From positions 1-64,000 of the forward strand of contig NZ_DASVGN010000027.1 of assembly GCF_036379515.1 (NCBI RefSeq): DNA of 64,000 bases, given 5' to 3'. Origin of the DNA: Castellaniella sp036379515. GTDB taxonomy: Bacteria; Pseudomonadota; Gammaproteobacteria; Burkholderiales; Burkholderiaceae_B. The position numbers and the translations under genes are program-made. Numbering within the stretch: position 1 is the first letter of the stretch; the number at the start of each line of letters is the position of its first letter. Of this stretch, positions 41,850 through 51,835 are shown in pieces. The notes under the pieces are model-generated. The model did no database searches and was not told the DNA's origin. It saw only the letters and a program-made list of their open reading frames with translations.

Positions 41850-42698
41850 ATGAAACGTTTCGCTGTTCTGGCTCTTGCTTGCGCCATGACGATGCCTGTC
41901 TATGCCAAGGACCTCGCCACGGTCAACGGGCAAGCCATCACGCAAGAAAAATTCGACCAGTTCGTGAGCCTGCTGGTTGCTCAGGGTGCCCAGGATACGC
42001 CGCAGCTGCGTACTCAGGTGAAGCAAGAAATGATCAACCGCCTGGTGGCTGTTCAGGCAGCTGAAAAGCTGGGACTGCAAAAGGACCCGGCCGTGCAGCA
42101 GGAAACCGAACTGGCACAGCAGAGCATTCTGGTCCGCGCGCTCATGTCCAAGTACCTGAAGGATCATCCGGTCAGCGATGCGGATCTCCAAAAGGAATAC
42201 GACACGCTGAAGGCCCAACAGGCCAATAAGGTCGAATACAAGGTACGCCACATCCTGGTCAAGGACGAGTCCGAAGCCAAGTCCATCATCAAGGCGATCA
42301 AGGCCAAGAAAATCACCTTTGAAGCCGCGGCCAAGAAGGACTCGATCGACACGGGCAGCGGCAAGAATGGCGGCGAACTGGGCTGGGGCCCGGCAAGCAA
42401 CTATGTGCCGGAATTCGCCAAGGCCGTGGAAAGCATGAAGAAGGGCCAACTCAGTGCCGCTCCGGTGCAGACGCAATTTGGCTGGCACATCATTCAGGTA
42501 GAAGACGAGCGTCCAGTGGCGTTCCCTTCGTTCGAAGAGTCGAAGTCGCAGCTCGAAGAGATGATGCGCCAACAGTCGTTGGCCAATTATCAGAAAGGGC
42601 TGATGAAGGACGCCAAGGTGGTGGATGAGGCAGCTCCTGCTGCTCCTGCTGCGGCTACTCCTGCTGCTGCCACACCGGCTGCGCCGGCTTCCAAGTAA
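41850..42698 (+). CDS. Periplasmic parvulin-type peptidyl-prolyl isomerase
   Basis: A 282-residue exported foldase. Start at ATG 41850 (MKRFAVLALACAMTMPVYA), giving a signal peptide of about 19 residues. A SurA-like N-terminal helical region is followed by one parvulin domain (about 135-240; VRHILVKDESEAK, GGELGWG, FGWHIIQVEDERP). The last ~25 residues are an Ala/Pro/Thr low-complexity tail. The single PPIase domain distinguishes it from SurA. A terminator follows. Confidence 0.93.
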   Translation: MKRFAVLALACAMTMPVYAKDLATVNGQAITQEKFDQFVSLLVAQGAQDTPQLRTQVKQEMINRLVAVQAAEKLGLQKDPAVQQETELAQQSILVRALMSKYLKDHPVSDADLQKEYDTLKAQQANKVEYKVRHILVKDESEAKSIIKAIKAKKITFEAAAKKDSIDTGSGKNGGELGWGPASNYVPEFAKAVESMKKGQLSAAPVQTQFGWHIIQVEDERPVAFPSFEESKSQLEEMMRQQSLANYQKGLMKDAKVVDEAAPAAPAAATPAAATPAAPASK

Positions 42699-42712
42699 GG
42701 CTGCCGCAGAAA

Positions 42713-42746
42713 CCGGGCTCTATGGCTCTATTGGCATAGAGCCCGG
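42713..42746. terminator. Hairpin terminator between convergent parvulin gene and ligA
   Basis: CCGGGCTCTATG (42713-42724) and CATAGAGCCCGG (42735-42746) form a perfect 12-bp stem with a 10-base loop. There is no strong T-run on either side, but the position between convergent genes supports a bidirectional terminator. Confidence 0.65.
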
Positions 42747-42776
42747 CGGGGTGAGGCTCAGGGCCCTTTGCTCTGC

Positions 42777-44948
42777 TCACCCGGCTCCGGCGTCGCCGGA
42801 ACTTCCCAAGGAGGCAGTGCTCACTGGGGCGCTCGCCAGCAACGCCCTGAGCCCTGCCTCATCGATCACCGCCACACCCAGCTCCTGCGCCTTGCCGAGC
42901 TTGCTGCCGGCGTCCTCGCCCGCCACCACCCATGACGTCTTGCGCGAAACCGAGCCGCTGACCTTGCCGCCCGCCGCCAGAATCAAGGCCGCAGCTTCAT
43001 CGCGTGACAGAGTCGGCAACGTCCCCGTCAGCACCAGCGTCTTACCCAAGAGCGGCTTCTGACCCGCCACCGCCACCTCATCCTGCGGCTGAACACCAGC
43101 GGCCGACAGCGCTGCCAGCACCTCACGATTGTGCGGCTCCGCAAAAAAACGATAAATCGACAGCGCCACCACCGGCCCCACGTCAGGAACCTGAAGAAAA
43201 GCCTCCTCGGACGCGTCCAGTACCGCCTGCAGCGTACCGAAATGACGGGCGATGTCTCGCGCCGTGGTTTCCCCCACATGGCGGATGCCCAGCGCATACA
43301 GCAAGCGCGACAGCGGCGGGTGCCGACTGCCATCGATGGCCGCTACCAGGTTGGCCGCAGACTTCTGCCCCATGCGATCATACGTAGACAACTCCAGCGC
43401 GCTCAGACTATACAGGTCGGCCAGCGTGCGTACCCGGTCGTTGTCGACCAGTTGGTCGATGAGCTTGTCCCCCAGCCCGTCAATATCCAGCGCCTTGCGG
43501 CTTGCTGCGTGCCAAAGCGTCTGCTTGCGCTGCGCCGGACAGAAGAGCCCTCCCGTGCACCGCGTCACCGCCTCGCCCTCAGGCCGCTCTACCGCTGACC
43601 CGCACTCGGGGCAGACTGGACAGGCCGCCAGAAAATCGAAGGGCAGCGCATCGGCCGGACGCAGCGCCAGAACAGGGCCCACGACCTCGGGAATCACATC
43701 CCCGGCACGGCGCACGATCACCGTATCGCCGATACGGACATCTTTGCGGTGAATCTCGTCTTCGTTGTGCAGGGTAGCATTGGTGACCGTCACCCCGCCC
43801 ACAAACACCGGCTGCAGCCGTGCCACCGGCGTGAGTGCGCCTGTGCGCCCCACCTGCACGGTGATGCCCAGCAGCTTCGTCGTCTCTTCCTGGGCCGGGA
43901 ATTTGTGCGCGATGGCAAAACGCGGCGCCCGCGCCACGAAGCCCAGTACCTGTTGGGCCTTCAGGTTATTGACCTTGTAGACCACGCCATCGATGCCGAA
44001 AGGCAAACCGGGGCGCTCACGCCCCACGGCCTCGTAGAACGCCAGCAAATCTTCCGCGCCATGACACAGCTTGCGCCCCGGGCTCACCGCGAACCCGAAT
44101 GCTGCCAGCCAGTCCAGCATGGAGGCATGCGTGCTACACGGCTGGATCTCCGTCCCCGACCCGTCCTGAATCTGCCCCCACCCATAGCAATAGAAACGTA
44201 GCGGACGCCCTGCCGTGACACGAGAATCAAGCTGTCGCAAGCTGCCGGCGGCCGCATTGCGAGGATTGACGAAGCGCTTTTCGCCACGCGCCGCTTGCAT
44301 GTCATTGAGACGCTCGAAATCCGCCTGCCCCATGAGGACCTCACCACGCGCCTCGAGCACGGCCGGAACGGAATCACCCAACAGGCGCAAGGGCACCGAC
44401 CGCAACGTACGAACATTGGCGGTGATGTCTTCGCCTTCTTCGCCATCGCCGCGGGTGGCCGCCTGCACCAGCAAGCCCTGCTCGTAGCGCAGATTCACGG
44501 CCAGGCCATCAAACTTGTATTCTGCGACGTACTCCACGGAGCCGGCCGGTGCATTTTCTGCAAACAGCGCGCCTTGTGCCCGGGTTGCCTCATCGCCGGT
44601 CGACTTCGCCAATAAGCCCGCCTGCAGCAAGATCGTCACGATGCGTTCGTCGAAATCCCGCACATCCTGCGGTTCGAACGCATTACCCAGAGACAGCATG
44701 CGCACCGCATGGTGCACGGGCTGAAAGCTGCTGAGCGGTGCCGCGCCCACGCGCTGCGTGGGGGAATCCGGAGTCACCCAATCGGGGTGAGCCGCTTCAA
44801 GCGCCTGCAGCTCGACCATCAACCGGTCATAAGCCGCATCCGAGATCTGCGGGTCGTCTTCGACGTAATAGTGCCGGTTATGCGCGTTGATCTCGTCGCG
44901 CAAGGCCAGCATGCGCCGGCGATCCGGCGCATCTGCCGGGGAAGTCAC
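42777..44948 (-). CDS. ligA: NAD-dependent DNA ligase
   Basis: A 723-residue replicative ligase. The adenylated Lys145 is in EYKFDGLAVNL; then come OB-fold, a Cys4 zinc finger (CPECGS...TRCTGGLFCPA), helix-hairpin-helix repeats and a C-terminal BRCT domain (about 640-715). It is ~50 residues longer than E. coli LigA, with an insertion near 108-138 ahead of the active-site Lys. The start is GTG at 44948, overlapping the zipA stop (GTGA). Confidence 0.96.
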   Translation of the reverse strand: MTSPADAPDRRRMLALRDEINAHNRHYYVEDDPQISDAAYDRLMVELQALEAAHPDWVTPDSPTQRVGAAPLSSFQPVHHAVRMLSLGNAFEPQDVRDFDERIVTILLQAGLLAKSTGDEATRAQGALFAENAPAGSVEYVAEYKFDGLAVNLRYEQGLLVQAATRGDGEEGEDITANVRTLRSVPLRLLGDSVPAVLEARGEVLMGQADFERLNDMQAARGEKRFVNPRNAAAGSLRQLDSRVTAGRPLRFYCYGWGQIQDGSGTEIQPCSTHASMLDWLAAFGFAVSPGRKLCHGAEDLLAFYEAVGRERPGLPFGIDGVVYKVNNLKAQQVLGFVARAPRFAIAHKFPAQEETTKLLGITVQVGRTGALTPVARLQPVFVGGVTVTNATLHNEDEIHRKDVRIGDTVIVRRAGDVIPEVVGPVLALRPADALPFDFLAACPVCPECGSAVERPEGEAVTRCTGGLFCPAQRKQTLWHAASRKALDIDGLGDKLIDQLVDNDRVRTLADLYSLSALELSTYDRMGQKSAANLVAAIDGSRHPPLSRLLYALGIRHVGETTARDIARHFGTLQAVLDASEEAFLQVPDVGPVVALSIYRFFAEPHNREVLAALSAAGVQPQDEVAVAGQKPLLGKTLVLTGTLPTLSRDEAAALILAAGGKVSGSVSRKTSWVVAGEDAGSKLGKAQELGVAVIDEAGLRALLASAPVSTASLGSSGDAGAG

Positions 44949-45979
44949 GAAAACACGCGCGCCGCGCGCTCGGTGCCCGCCAAGAAGCCCGCCTGGTCGA
45001 GTTGATCATACAGACCGCTGATCTGGCGATCGATGGCTGGCGCCGAGCTGTCCTGGAACGTACGCCCCTGGTCATCGAGCACATGTGCATCAAGGCGCGA
45101 GGCCAGATCGCGCGCCACACCCACCATACGGCTGAACGCCTGGTCGTCGGGCAGGCTGTTGGGGACATCCAGCACCAGATCCACGCGATGAGCGGCGCCA
45201 TCGTCCTGGGAATCGATCTGCAGGATGAAGCGTGGGGTGCCGTTTTCGGCCATCCACGCCCACTGTCCGCGTGCCTGCACGAAACCGACCTCGCGAGCGG
45301 CGTCCAGAATGCGGGCGGGTGCACGAGGTGATGCCAATTGAAGCAACAATCCAACCTGCGCGTCCATGGAGGCGCAGCGCGCGTCCAGATCGGCGGCTTG
45401 CTTGAGCACGACGTCTTGATCAGGCGCCTCGATGAGACCCTCGAAGCGCTCGGCAAGATTCTGAGCCAGCGTCCACAAATTGGACCACTCGATGGCCGAC
45501 AGAGGCCCACTGCGATTGGCCAGCACCACTGCAAGCTGCAGCGACACGTACGACTCGTCCGAGCTGACTTCCGTGCGATGCCCTCCGCCTTCGCTTTCGG
45601 CAAAAACCCGCACCGGCTTCTTGCCGACCCGGGCAATCGCCCCGATGGCTTCGATCAGCGCATCGCCCGCCACAGGATGCGCCAGGGAAATATCGATGAC
45701 GGCCTCGCAAGCAGGGTCCACCTCAGGGCTTTCTTCTGCCACCGCAGAGGGACGCTCGGCAGACCATATCCCGGGCTCGCGACGCGACACAGGGGCAGCA
45801 CCGGTACCTGACCCGACAACGGGTGAGGCCACGTCCTGCATGAGAGCATCGTGTTCTGATTCGGGCAAGGTGTCACGCATCTTGCGCCGCACGCGCCAGT
45901 CCTGCCAGCCGTTATAGAGCAGGACGATGGCAATCAGCACCACCCCAATGGAAATCAGCAAAATTTGCAAATCGCTCAT
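44945..45979 (-). CDS. zipA: Cell division protein ZipA-like
   Basis: A 344-residue protein with an N-terminal membrane anchor (about 3-22, LQILLISIGVVLIAIVLLYN), a charged/Pro-containing linker and a C-terminal ZipA domain (about 205-330; FVQARGQWAWMAENGTPRFILQ). ZipA tethers FtsZ to the membrane. The smc-zipA-ligA order is the standard proteobacterial arrangement and supports the call despite low sequence conservation. Confidence 0.88.
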   Translation of the reverse strand: MSDLQILLISIGVVLIAIVLLYNGWQDWRVRRKMRDTLPESEHDALMQDVASPVVGSGTGAAPVSRREPGIWSAERPSAVAEESPEVDPACEAVIDISLAHPVAGDALIEAIGAIARVGKKPVRVFAESEGGGHRTEVSSDESYVSLQLAVVLANRSGPLSAIEWSNLWTLAQNLAERFEGLIEAPDQDVVLKQAADLDARCASMDAQVGLLLQLASPRAPARILDAAREVGFVQARGQWAWMAENGTPRFILQIDSQDDGAAHRVDLVLDVPNSLPDDQAFSRMVGVARDLASRLDAHVLDDQGRTFQDSSAPAIDRQISGLYDQLDQAGFLAGTERAARVFS

Positions 45980-46004
45980 ATGAAACCTCGTATTCCCCCG
46001 TCGT

Positions 46005-49000
46005 TCAAGCGTCCGCTGCGGCCAGCTGCAAGGCGGCGTCCATATCGACGGCCACGATCCGTGATACGCCCTGCTCCTGCATGGTCACGCCCACCAGCTG
46101 GCGCGCGATCTGCATCGCAATTTTATTGTGAGAAATGAACAAAAACTGTGTCTGATCGCTCATACTCTTGACCAAATTTGCATAACGCTCGGTATTGGCA
46201 TCATCCAGCGGTGCGTCGACTTCGTCCAGCAGGCAGAAAGGCGCCGGATTGAGCTTGAACAAGGCAAACACCAGCGCCGTGGCCGTCAGCGCCTTTTCAC
46301 CCCCCGACAGCAACTGGATCGTGCTGTTGCGCTTGCCGGGCGGCTGAGCCATGACCTGCACCCCTGCATCCAGAATTTCATCGCCTGTCATGGTAAGCCG
46401 CGCCTCGCCGCCCCCGAAGAGTTGTGGAAACAGCTCGCCGAAATGCTGGTTCACGGTCTCGAACGTTTGCGACAGCAGTTCGCGGGTCTCGCGATCAATC
46501 TTGCGTATGGCATTTTCCAGCGTTTCGATGGCGGCCAACAAATCGGCACGTTGAGCGTCCAGGAAGCCCTTGCGCTCACTGGCAGCCGACAGCTCATCGA
46601 GCGCCGCAAGGTTGACCGCACCAAGAGACTCGATACGCCGCGCCACACGCTGGACTTCCGACTGAAGCCAATCCAGTCGCTGCCAGGAATCCGGCTGCTG
46701 CGCCATTTCGCGCCGCAAGGCTGCACGATCCACCTGCCGGGCGTCCAGCTGCTCGGCGAACTGCTCTACCGACAGGCGCGAAGCCTGCTCCTTGAGCTGC
46801 AGATCGGTGATGCGAGCACGCAAGGGATCGAGTTCACGCTCGATCACCATGCGGCCCTCATCCGACTCCCGTAGGCCCTGAGCCTGCGCATCCTGGGTTA
46901 CGCGCGCTTCCCGCAACGCGTCTTCGCAGGCCACGCGAGCCGCGAGGGCATCCTGCAGCCCCGCCTGCGCGGCAGTCTCATCGAGTTCGAACAGCTCGCC
47001 CTGAAGAGACTCGAGCTCGACGCCAGAACGCCGTGACTGTTCGTCAGCCAGCCTCAAGGTGCGGTGCAGCTCCTCCAGACGCGTCTGCAGCAGACGGACC
47101 GCGTAATCCGCCTCCTGGACGGCCCGTTCACGATCCCGGCCTTGCTGACGAGCCTGTTCTGCCTGCGCCGCCAGCGCCTCGATCTGCTGGTCGCGATCCG
47201 CAACCTGCTGCTGCTGAACCGCCAAAGTCTCATCCAGCACTTCGAACCGGGCCTCGGACTCGTCCCGCCGTGCGGCCACAGCTTGCTGCTGCGCCTGCAA
47301 TTCTTCCAGATCGCGGGCAATGCGACGCGCCTGTTCGTCAGACTGTGCATGCTGCTGGCGCAGGTGGCTCAGCTGCAACTCCGCCTCATGGTGGGTTCGC
47401 ATCAACTCGCCGATTCGCTGGCGCGCGGGCTGCAACTCTTGCGTCAAGGCCCGGCAATCGGCTTCGGCCTGCGCATGCGCATCCACGGCCTGATCGACGA
47501 TGAGCTGCGCAGCCTTCAGTTCACGCCCCAGATTATCAATCTGCTGCTGGCGTGCCAGTTGACCTGCCTGCTCGCCCTCTGCCGCATAGAAGCGCACGCT
47601 GTCTGAGTCGACCCGGTGCCCAGCCGCCACGACCCAGAACGCCCCTGCCGGCAGCTCGGCGCGCCGCGCCAAGGCAACGCCCAAGTCATCGGCAACGTAC
47701 ACACCACTGAGCCAGCCCTGCAGCAGGGGTAACAGGCCGGACTCCCTGGCCTGCACGAAATCCAGCAACGGACGCGCACCTGGGGGCGCTTGGGGACCCG
47801 CGGGAGCCTGCAAAGGGGCCTGATAAAAAGCCAGGCGTGCCGGCGGCGCATCCTGGGCAAACGCGCGCACGTGATCCAGCGTACGCAACCCCAACGCATT
47901 CATGCGCTCGTGCAGCACCGCCTCAAGCGCGGTTTCCCAGCCCGGGTCCACCTGCAGCAACCGCCACAATCGAGCCAGGCTTTCCAACCCCTGACGCTGC
48001 AGCCAGGGCAGCAATGCGTCTTCAGACTGAATTTTTTCCTGCAGCGCCGAGAGCGCCTGCCGCCTCGCATCCAGCCGCTCCAGATCAGCCCGGGCAGCCT
48101 GGCTCAGCTGCAAGGCCTGGGCCCGTTGCTCTTCAAGCCCCGGCTGGCGATCTTCCAGGTCCAGCAAGCGCGCCTGAGCCTCTTCGAGGCGTGCGCCTGC
48201 GACCTCACAGGTCTCTTGCAGCCGCACAAGCGCCTCTGCATCAGGGGCACCCAGCGCGGCGCGCTCGGCCTGCAGGCGCCCGGCGCGATCGTCCAACTGG
48301 CGCCACTGGCCATCGGCCTCACGCTGTGCCTGCGCAAGCAGCGCCAGATCTTGTTCGGTGCGCGCCAGCACGCGGCGTTCGTCCTCACGCTGCGTGGCCA
48401 GGTCTCGCAGTCGGGCATCCAATGCCGGCAAGGAATCCTGCGCCGCCGCAAGGCCTTCGGACAAGGTCTCCGCGCTTGCTTGCGCTTCTTCGATCTGCGC
48501 TTCTACGTCTTCAATCGACGCCTGGCTGTGGGCCTGTTGATCGCCCCATTCCTGGATCTGCGTCTGCAACTGCGCTCGCCGGGCCTGCAGACGCTGGCGG
48601 CCTTCGACCACGTGATGAATTTCAGCCTCCAGGCGGCTGACCTGTGCGCCGGCCTCGAAGAGGCGTGCCTGAGCCTGATGCACCTGTTCGCTGGCGTCAA
48701 AGTGCGCGGCGCGTCGGGTCTCGAGGTCGGACTCCAGAGCCCGTAGCCGCGCGATGGCGGCCTCGAGTGCAGCTTGTGCCTGTTCTGTTTCGACGGCCAG
48801 CGATTGCCGGCTCTCGCGCGCTGCCTGCTCACGCAGCAGCCACAGCGCGTTTTGCTTGAGTTCACCCTCGGATTGCAGCGCCCGGTAGGTGGCCGCGACC
48901 TCGGCCTGGGATTCCAGCTTTTCGAGTTGCGTGGACAACTCGCGCAGAATGTCATCGAGCCGCGTCAGGTTCTCGCGCGTGTCGCCCAACCGATTCTCGG

Positions 49001-49538
49001 TTTCGCGGCGGCGTTCTTTATAGCGGGATACGCCGGCTGCTTCTTCGAGATACACCCGCAGTTCCTCGGGCCGTGCCTCGATCAGGCGATTGATCATGCC
49101 CTGACCAATGATGGCGTACCCGCGCGTCCCCAGCCCGGTCCCTAGAAAAATATCATGGACGTCACGACGACGTACGGCCTGATTGTTGATGCTGTAGCTG
49201 CTGGCGCCATCACGCGTGAGCACGCGGCGCACGGCGATTTCAGCGTAGGTGGACCACTGGCCCGAGGCGCGCCCTTCGGCGTTGTCGAAGACCAGTTCGA
49301 CGGATGCCCGCGCGGCCGCCTTGCGTTGGCCAGAGCCATTGAAAATCACATCCTGCATCGACGCACCGCGCAGCTCGGACGCCCGGCTTTCGCCCAGTAC
49401 CCAGCGCACGGCATCGATAATGTTGGATTTTCCGCAGCCGTTGGGCCCCACCACCCCCACCAGTTCACTGGGCGTAGGAATCACGGTCGGATCCACGAAA
49501 GACTTGAATCCGGCAAGTTTGATCTGCGTGAGGCGCAC
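46005..49538 (-). CDS. smc: Chromosome segregation protein SMC
   Basis: A 1177-residue ATPase. Walker A GPNGCGKSN (about 32-40), a coiled-coil arm, the flexible hinge (about 510-650), a second coiled coil and a C-terminal head with LLSGGEKAL and FCLLDEVDAPLDDAN. It starts at GTG 49538 (MRLTQIKLAGFKSFVDPT). It organises newly replicated DNA with ScpAB. First gene of smc-zipA-ligA; divergent from lplT. Confidence 0.96.
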   Translation of the reverse strand: MRLTQIKLAGFKSFVDPTVIPTPSELVGVVGPNGCGKSNIIDAVRWVLGESRASELRGASMQDVIFNGSGQRKAAARASVELVFDNAEGRASGQWSTYAEIAVRRVLTRDGASSYSINNQAVRRRDVHDIFLGTGLGTRGYAIIGQGMINRLIEARPEELRVYLEEAAGVSRYKERRRETENRLGDTRENLTRLDDILRELSTQLEKLESQAEVAATYRALQSEGELKQNALWLLREQAARESRQSLAVETEQAQAALEAAIARLRALESDLETRRAAHFDASEQVHQAQARLFEAGAQVSRLEAEIHHVVEGRQRLQARRAQLQTQIQEWGDQQAHSQASIEDVEAQIEEAQASAETLSEGLAAAQDSLPALDARLRDLATQREDERRVLARTEQDLALLAQAQREADGQWRQLDDRAGRLQAERAALGAPDAEALVRLQETCEVAGARLEEAQARLLDLEDRQPGLEEQRAQALQLSQAARADLERLDARRQALSALQEKIQSEDALLPWLQRQGLESLARLWRLLQVDPGWETALEAVLHERMNALGLRTLDHVRAFAQDAPPARLAFYQAPLQAPAGPQAPPGARPLLDFVQARESGLLPLLQGWLSGVYVADDLGVALARRAELPAGAFWVVAAGHRVDSDSVRFYAAEGEQAGQLARQQQIDNLGRELKAAQLIVDQAVDAHAQAEADCRALTQELQPARQRIGELMRTHHEAELQLSHLRQQHAQSDEQARRIARDLEELQAQQQAVAARRDESEARFEVLDETLAVQQQQVADRDQQIEALAAQAEQARQQGRDRERAVQEADYAVRLLQTRLEELHRTLRLADEQSRRSGVELESLQGELFELDETAAQAGLQDALAARVACEDALREARVTQDAQAQGLRESDEGRMVIERELDPLRARITDLQLKEQASRLSVEQFAEQLDARQVDRAALRREMAQQPDSWQRLDWLQSEVQRVARRIESLGAVNLAALDELSAASERKGFLDAQRADLLAAIETLENAIRKIDRETRELLSQTFETVNQHFGELFPQLFGGGEARLTMTGDEILDAGVQVMAQPPGKRNSTIQLLSGGEKALTATALVFALFKLNPAPFCLLDEVDAPLDDANTERYANLVKSMSDQTQFLFISHNKIAMQIARQLVGVTMQEQGVSRIVAVDMDAALQLAAADA

Positions 49539-49595
49539 GGGTCAGTTAGTGTCTCGTATGACGAGCGTATGATAACGCACCAAGCTGGCGCGCCA

Positions 49596-49624
49596 TTCTG
49601 CAACGGGGCACGAGCCGCTATACT
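49596..49624 (+). promoter_or_regulatory. Candidate promoter of lplT
   Basis: TTCTGC (49596-49601), a 17-bp spacer and TATACT (49619-49624) upstream of the MFS gene. The -10 is 5/6, the -35 only 3/6. Confidence 0.4.
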
Positions 49625-49687
49625 GCAACTCTTCATTACCGTCCGCGCACGATGCGGTCAGGCAGTCTAACACCTCGGGGTTCTCGC

Positions 49688-50992
49688 TTGAACAAGGGCT
49701 TCTACATGGTTATGGCCGCGCAGGCTCTGTCCTCCGTCGCGGACAATGCCCTGCTCATCGCCGCCATTGGGCTCATCGCCGATCTGAGCGGGCCCGACTG
49801 GATGGCCCCCATGATGAAATGGTGGTTCGCGCTGGCCTACGTGGTGCTGGCCGCCTTTGTCGGTGCCTTTGCAGATTCATTCCCCAAGGGCCGGGTCATG
49901 TTCGCTACCAACGCACTCAAAACCGTGGGTTGCGTCATGATGTACAGCTATGGAACCTTTGGCCTGAGCCACATCCACCAGCTCATGCTCATCTTCGTGG
50001 CCTATACCGTCGTCGGGGTGGGCGCCGCCGCCTACTCGCCGGCCAAATACGGCATCGTCACCGAAATGCTGCCGCCAGACCTCCTGGTCAAAGGCAATAG
50101 CTGGATCGAAGGGCTGACCGTCCTGTCCGTCATCGTGGGTACGGTGCTGGGCGGGTTGCTCATCAGTCCGGGCGTTTCGACCTGGCTCATGTCCATCCAG
50201 TGGGTAGACACGCTGGCCGACAACAGCGCACAAAGCGCCATTCTGATGATAGGTCTGGTCTATATCGCCGCCGCCATCTGCAACCTGCTCATCCCCGACA
50301 CACACGCGTTCTACCCGCGCCAGCAAACCCGCCCCATGGCGCTGGTGCGCAACTTCGGGCGCCATGTGCGCATCCTGTGGTCCGACAAGATCGGGCAGAT
50401 CTCACTGGCCGTCACCACCTTGTTCTGGGGTGCCGGTGCCACACTGCAGTTCATCGTGATCGAATGGGGGGCACAGCACCTGGGGTATCGCCTGGATCAG
50501 GCCTCGATCCTCATGGGCGTTGCGGCCTTCGGCACGGTCATCGGTGCCGTTGCGGCGGGGCGTGTGCCGCTGCGCCGTGCGCTCTCGGTACTGCCCGTCG
50601 GGGTGCTCATGGGCTTGGTGGTATTGCTGATGCCGCTGATATACAACCCCTGGGCCGTCTACCTGCTGCTTCTCATCATCGGCGGTCTGTCGGGGTTCTT
50701 CGTGGTCCCCATGAACGCCATGCTGCAGCACCGGGGCCACGTGCTGCTGTCGGCGGGTCATTCCATAGCCGTCCAGAACTTCAACGAACAGCTCAACATC
50801 CTGCTCATGCTGGCAGCCTACAGCCTCATGCTCTGGCTGGGTCTGCCAATCAACGGCATCATCGCGCTCTTTGGCATTCTCGTGGCCTGTCTGATGCTGG
50901 CCTTCATGCGCTGGAACAAGCTCAACCACCTGGCCAATCCCGAACTGAGCAAGCTCATCGGTCAGACCAGCCACGGAACAGCCCTGAAGTAA
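49688..50992 (+). CDS. lplT: Lysophospholipid transporter LplT-like MFS protein
   Basis: About 434 residues, 11-12 membrane helices. LNKGFYMVMAAQALSSVADNALLIAA matches the LplT start, and relatives begin at this MN(K/R)GFY, which here is TTG at 49688 with GGGG seven bases upstream; ATG at 49652 would add 12 unrelated residues. GAAAYSPAKYGIVTEMLP and VPMNAMLQHRG are family motifs. LplT flips lysophospholipids inward for reacylation; the partner acyltransferase Aas is not adjacent. Confidence 0.88.
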   Translation: MNKGFYMVMAAQALSSVADNALLIAAIGLIADLSGPDWMAPMMKWWFALAYVVLAAFVGAFADSFPKGRVMFATNALKTVGCVMMYSYGTFGLSHIHQLMLIFVAYTVVGVGAAAYSPAKYGIVTEMLPPDLLVKGNSWIEGLTVLSVIVGTVLGGLLISPGVSTWLMSIQWVDTLADNSAQSAILMIGLVYIAAAICNLLIPDTHAFYPRQQTRPMALVRNFGRHVRILWSDKIGQISLAVTTLFWGAGATLQFIVIEWGAQHLGYRLDQASILMGVAAFGTVIGAVAAGRVPLRRALSVLPVGVLMGLVVLLMPLIYNPWAVYLLLLIIGGLSGFFVVPMNAMLQHRGHVLLSAGHSIAVQNFNEQLNILLMLAAYSLMLWLGLPINGIIALFGILVACLMLAFMRWNKLNHLANPELSKLIGQTSHGTALK

Positions 50993-51007
50993 TCAGCCCG
51001 CAGGGGC

Positions 51008-51835
51008 TCAGCCTGCCGCCACAACGGCCTGACTCAGTGCCACCAGGTCGCGCCAGGCCTGCAACTTGTCGGCAGAACGCACCAGCAAGGACGCTGGATG
51101 ATGGGTGACCCAAACCGGAATGTCGCTGCCATCGGGGCCGTGCCAGACCTGATGCTGACCCCTCAAGGCATCCAGGCCCTCGGTGGATTGCAGGACGGCC
51201 TGTGCCGCCACTCCGCCCAAAGCCAGAATCCACCGTGGCCTTACCTGCGCGATCTCCTGTTGCAGATAGGGCAGGCAGGCGGCCACTTCTTCAGGCGAGG
51301 GGGCTCGCCCCCCCGGCAGCCGGCACTTCACCAAGTTGGTGAGGTAGGCCTGATCGACCTGCGGCAGAAACACCGAGCCCAGCATGGCGCGCAGCAGCTT
51401 CCCGGGACTGCCCTGAAAAGGCCGTCCCACCGCTTCATCTTCGATGCCGGGCTGTTCACCCACGATGAAATACCGGGGGCGGTCCCATTGACCCACGCCT
51501 GGAACGGCCAGCCCTCGGGGCCCACCCGCCACAGGCTGCAAGCACGTTTGCACGGCCTGCGCCAGCGCCTGAGCCCCTTCAACCACTGAAGGGGTAGAGG
51601 ACGGCACCGGCGGCGGCGACATGGGCTCATTCGGTGCACGCCGTCCGCCCTCCTCCCTGGAAGGACGTGCCGGCGCGCGTTCTGCGACGGGTACGGCCGC
51701 AGGCGTCTGAAGCACGCGGGCAGCCTTTTCAGGGGATGCCGCAGTCGGTTTTGCGACGGCCAGCCAATGCGTGTCCACCCCTAGTTCATCCAACCAGGCC
51801 CGCTGTAACGGTGAGACCAGATGCCGCGGTTTCAT
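51008..51835 (-). CDS. Family-4-like uracil-DNA glycosylase, incomplete Fe-S ligand set
   Basis: A 275-residue enzyme removing uracil from DNA. The catalytic core (about 95-275) has VGEQPGIEDEAVGRPFQG and THHPASLLVR of the thermostable family-4 UDGs. Their 4Fe-4S cluster needs CxxC near the N terminus plus two later Cys. Here Cys98, Cys171 and Cys187 are present but the second Cys of CxxC is Pro101. The first ~90 residues are a Pro/Ala-rich extension. It overlaps the tsaB-rimI stop by 4 bp (ATGA). Confidence 0.87.
   Translation of the reverse strand: MKPRHLVSPLQRAWLDELGVDTHWLAVAKPTAASPEKAARVLQTPAAVPVAERAPARPSREEGGRRAPNEPMSPPPVPSSTPSVVEGAQALAQAVQTCLQPVAGGPRGLAVPGVGQWDRPRYFIVGEQPGIEDEAVGRPFQGSPGKLLRAMLGSVFLPQVDQAYLTNLVKCRLPGGRAPSPEEVAACLPYLQQEIAQVRPRWILALGGVAAQAVLQSTEGLDALRGQHQVWHGPDGSDIPVWVTHHPASLLVRSADKLQAWRDLVALSQAVVAAG

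Noticed and set aside
47790..48746. Plus-strand open frames opposite the smc coiled coil
   Set aside because: Shadow of high-GC coding sequence; smc is intact and unequivocal on the other strand.
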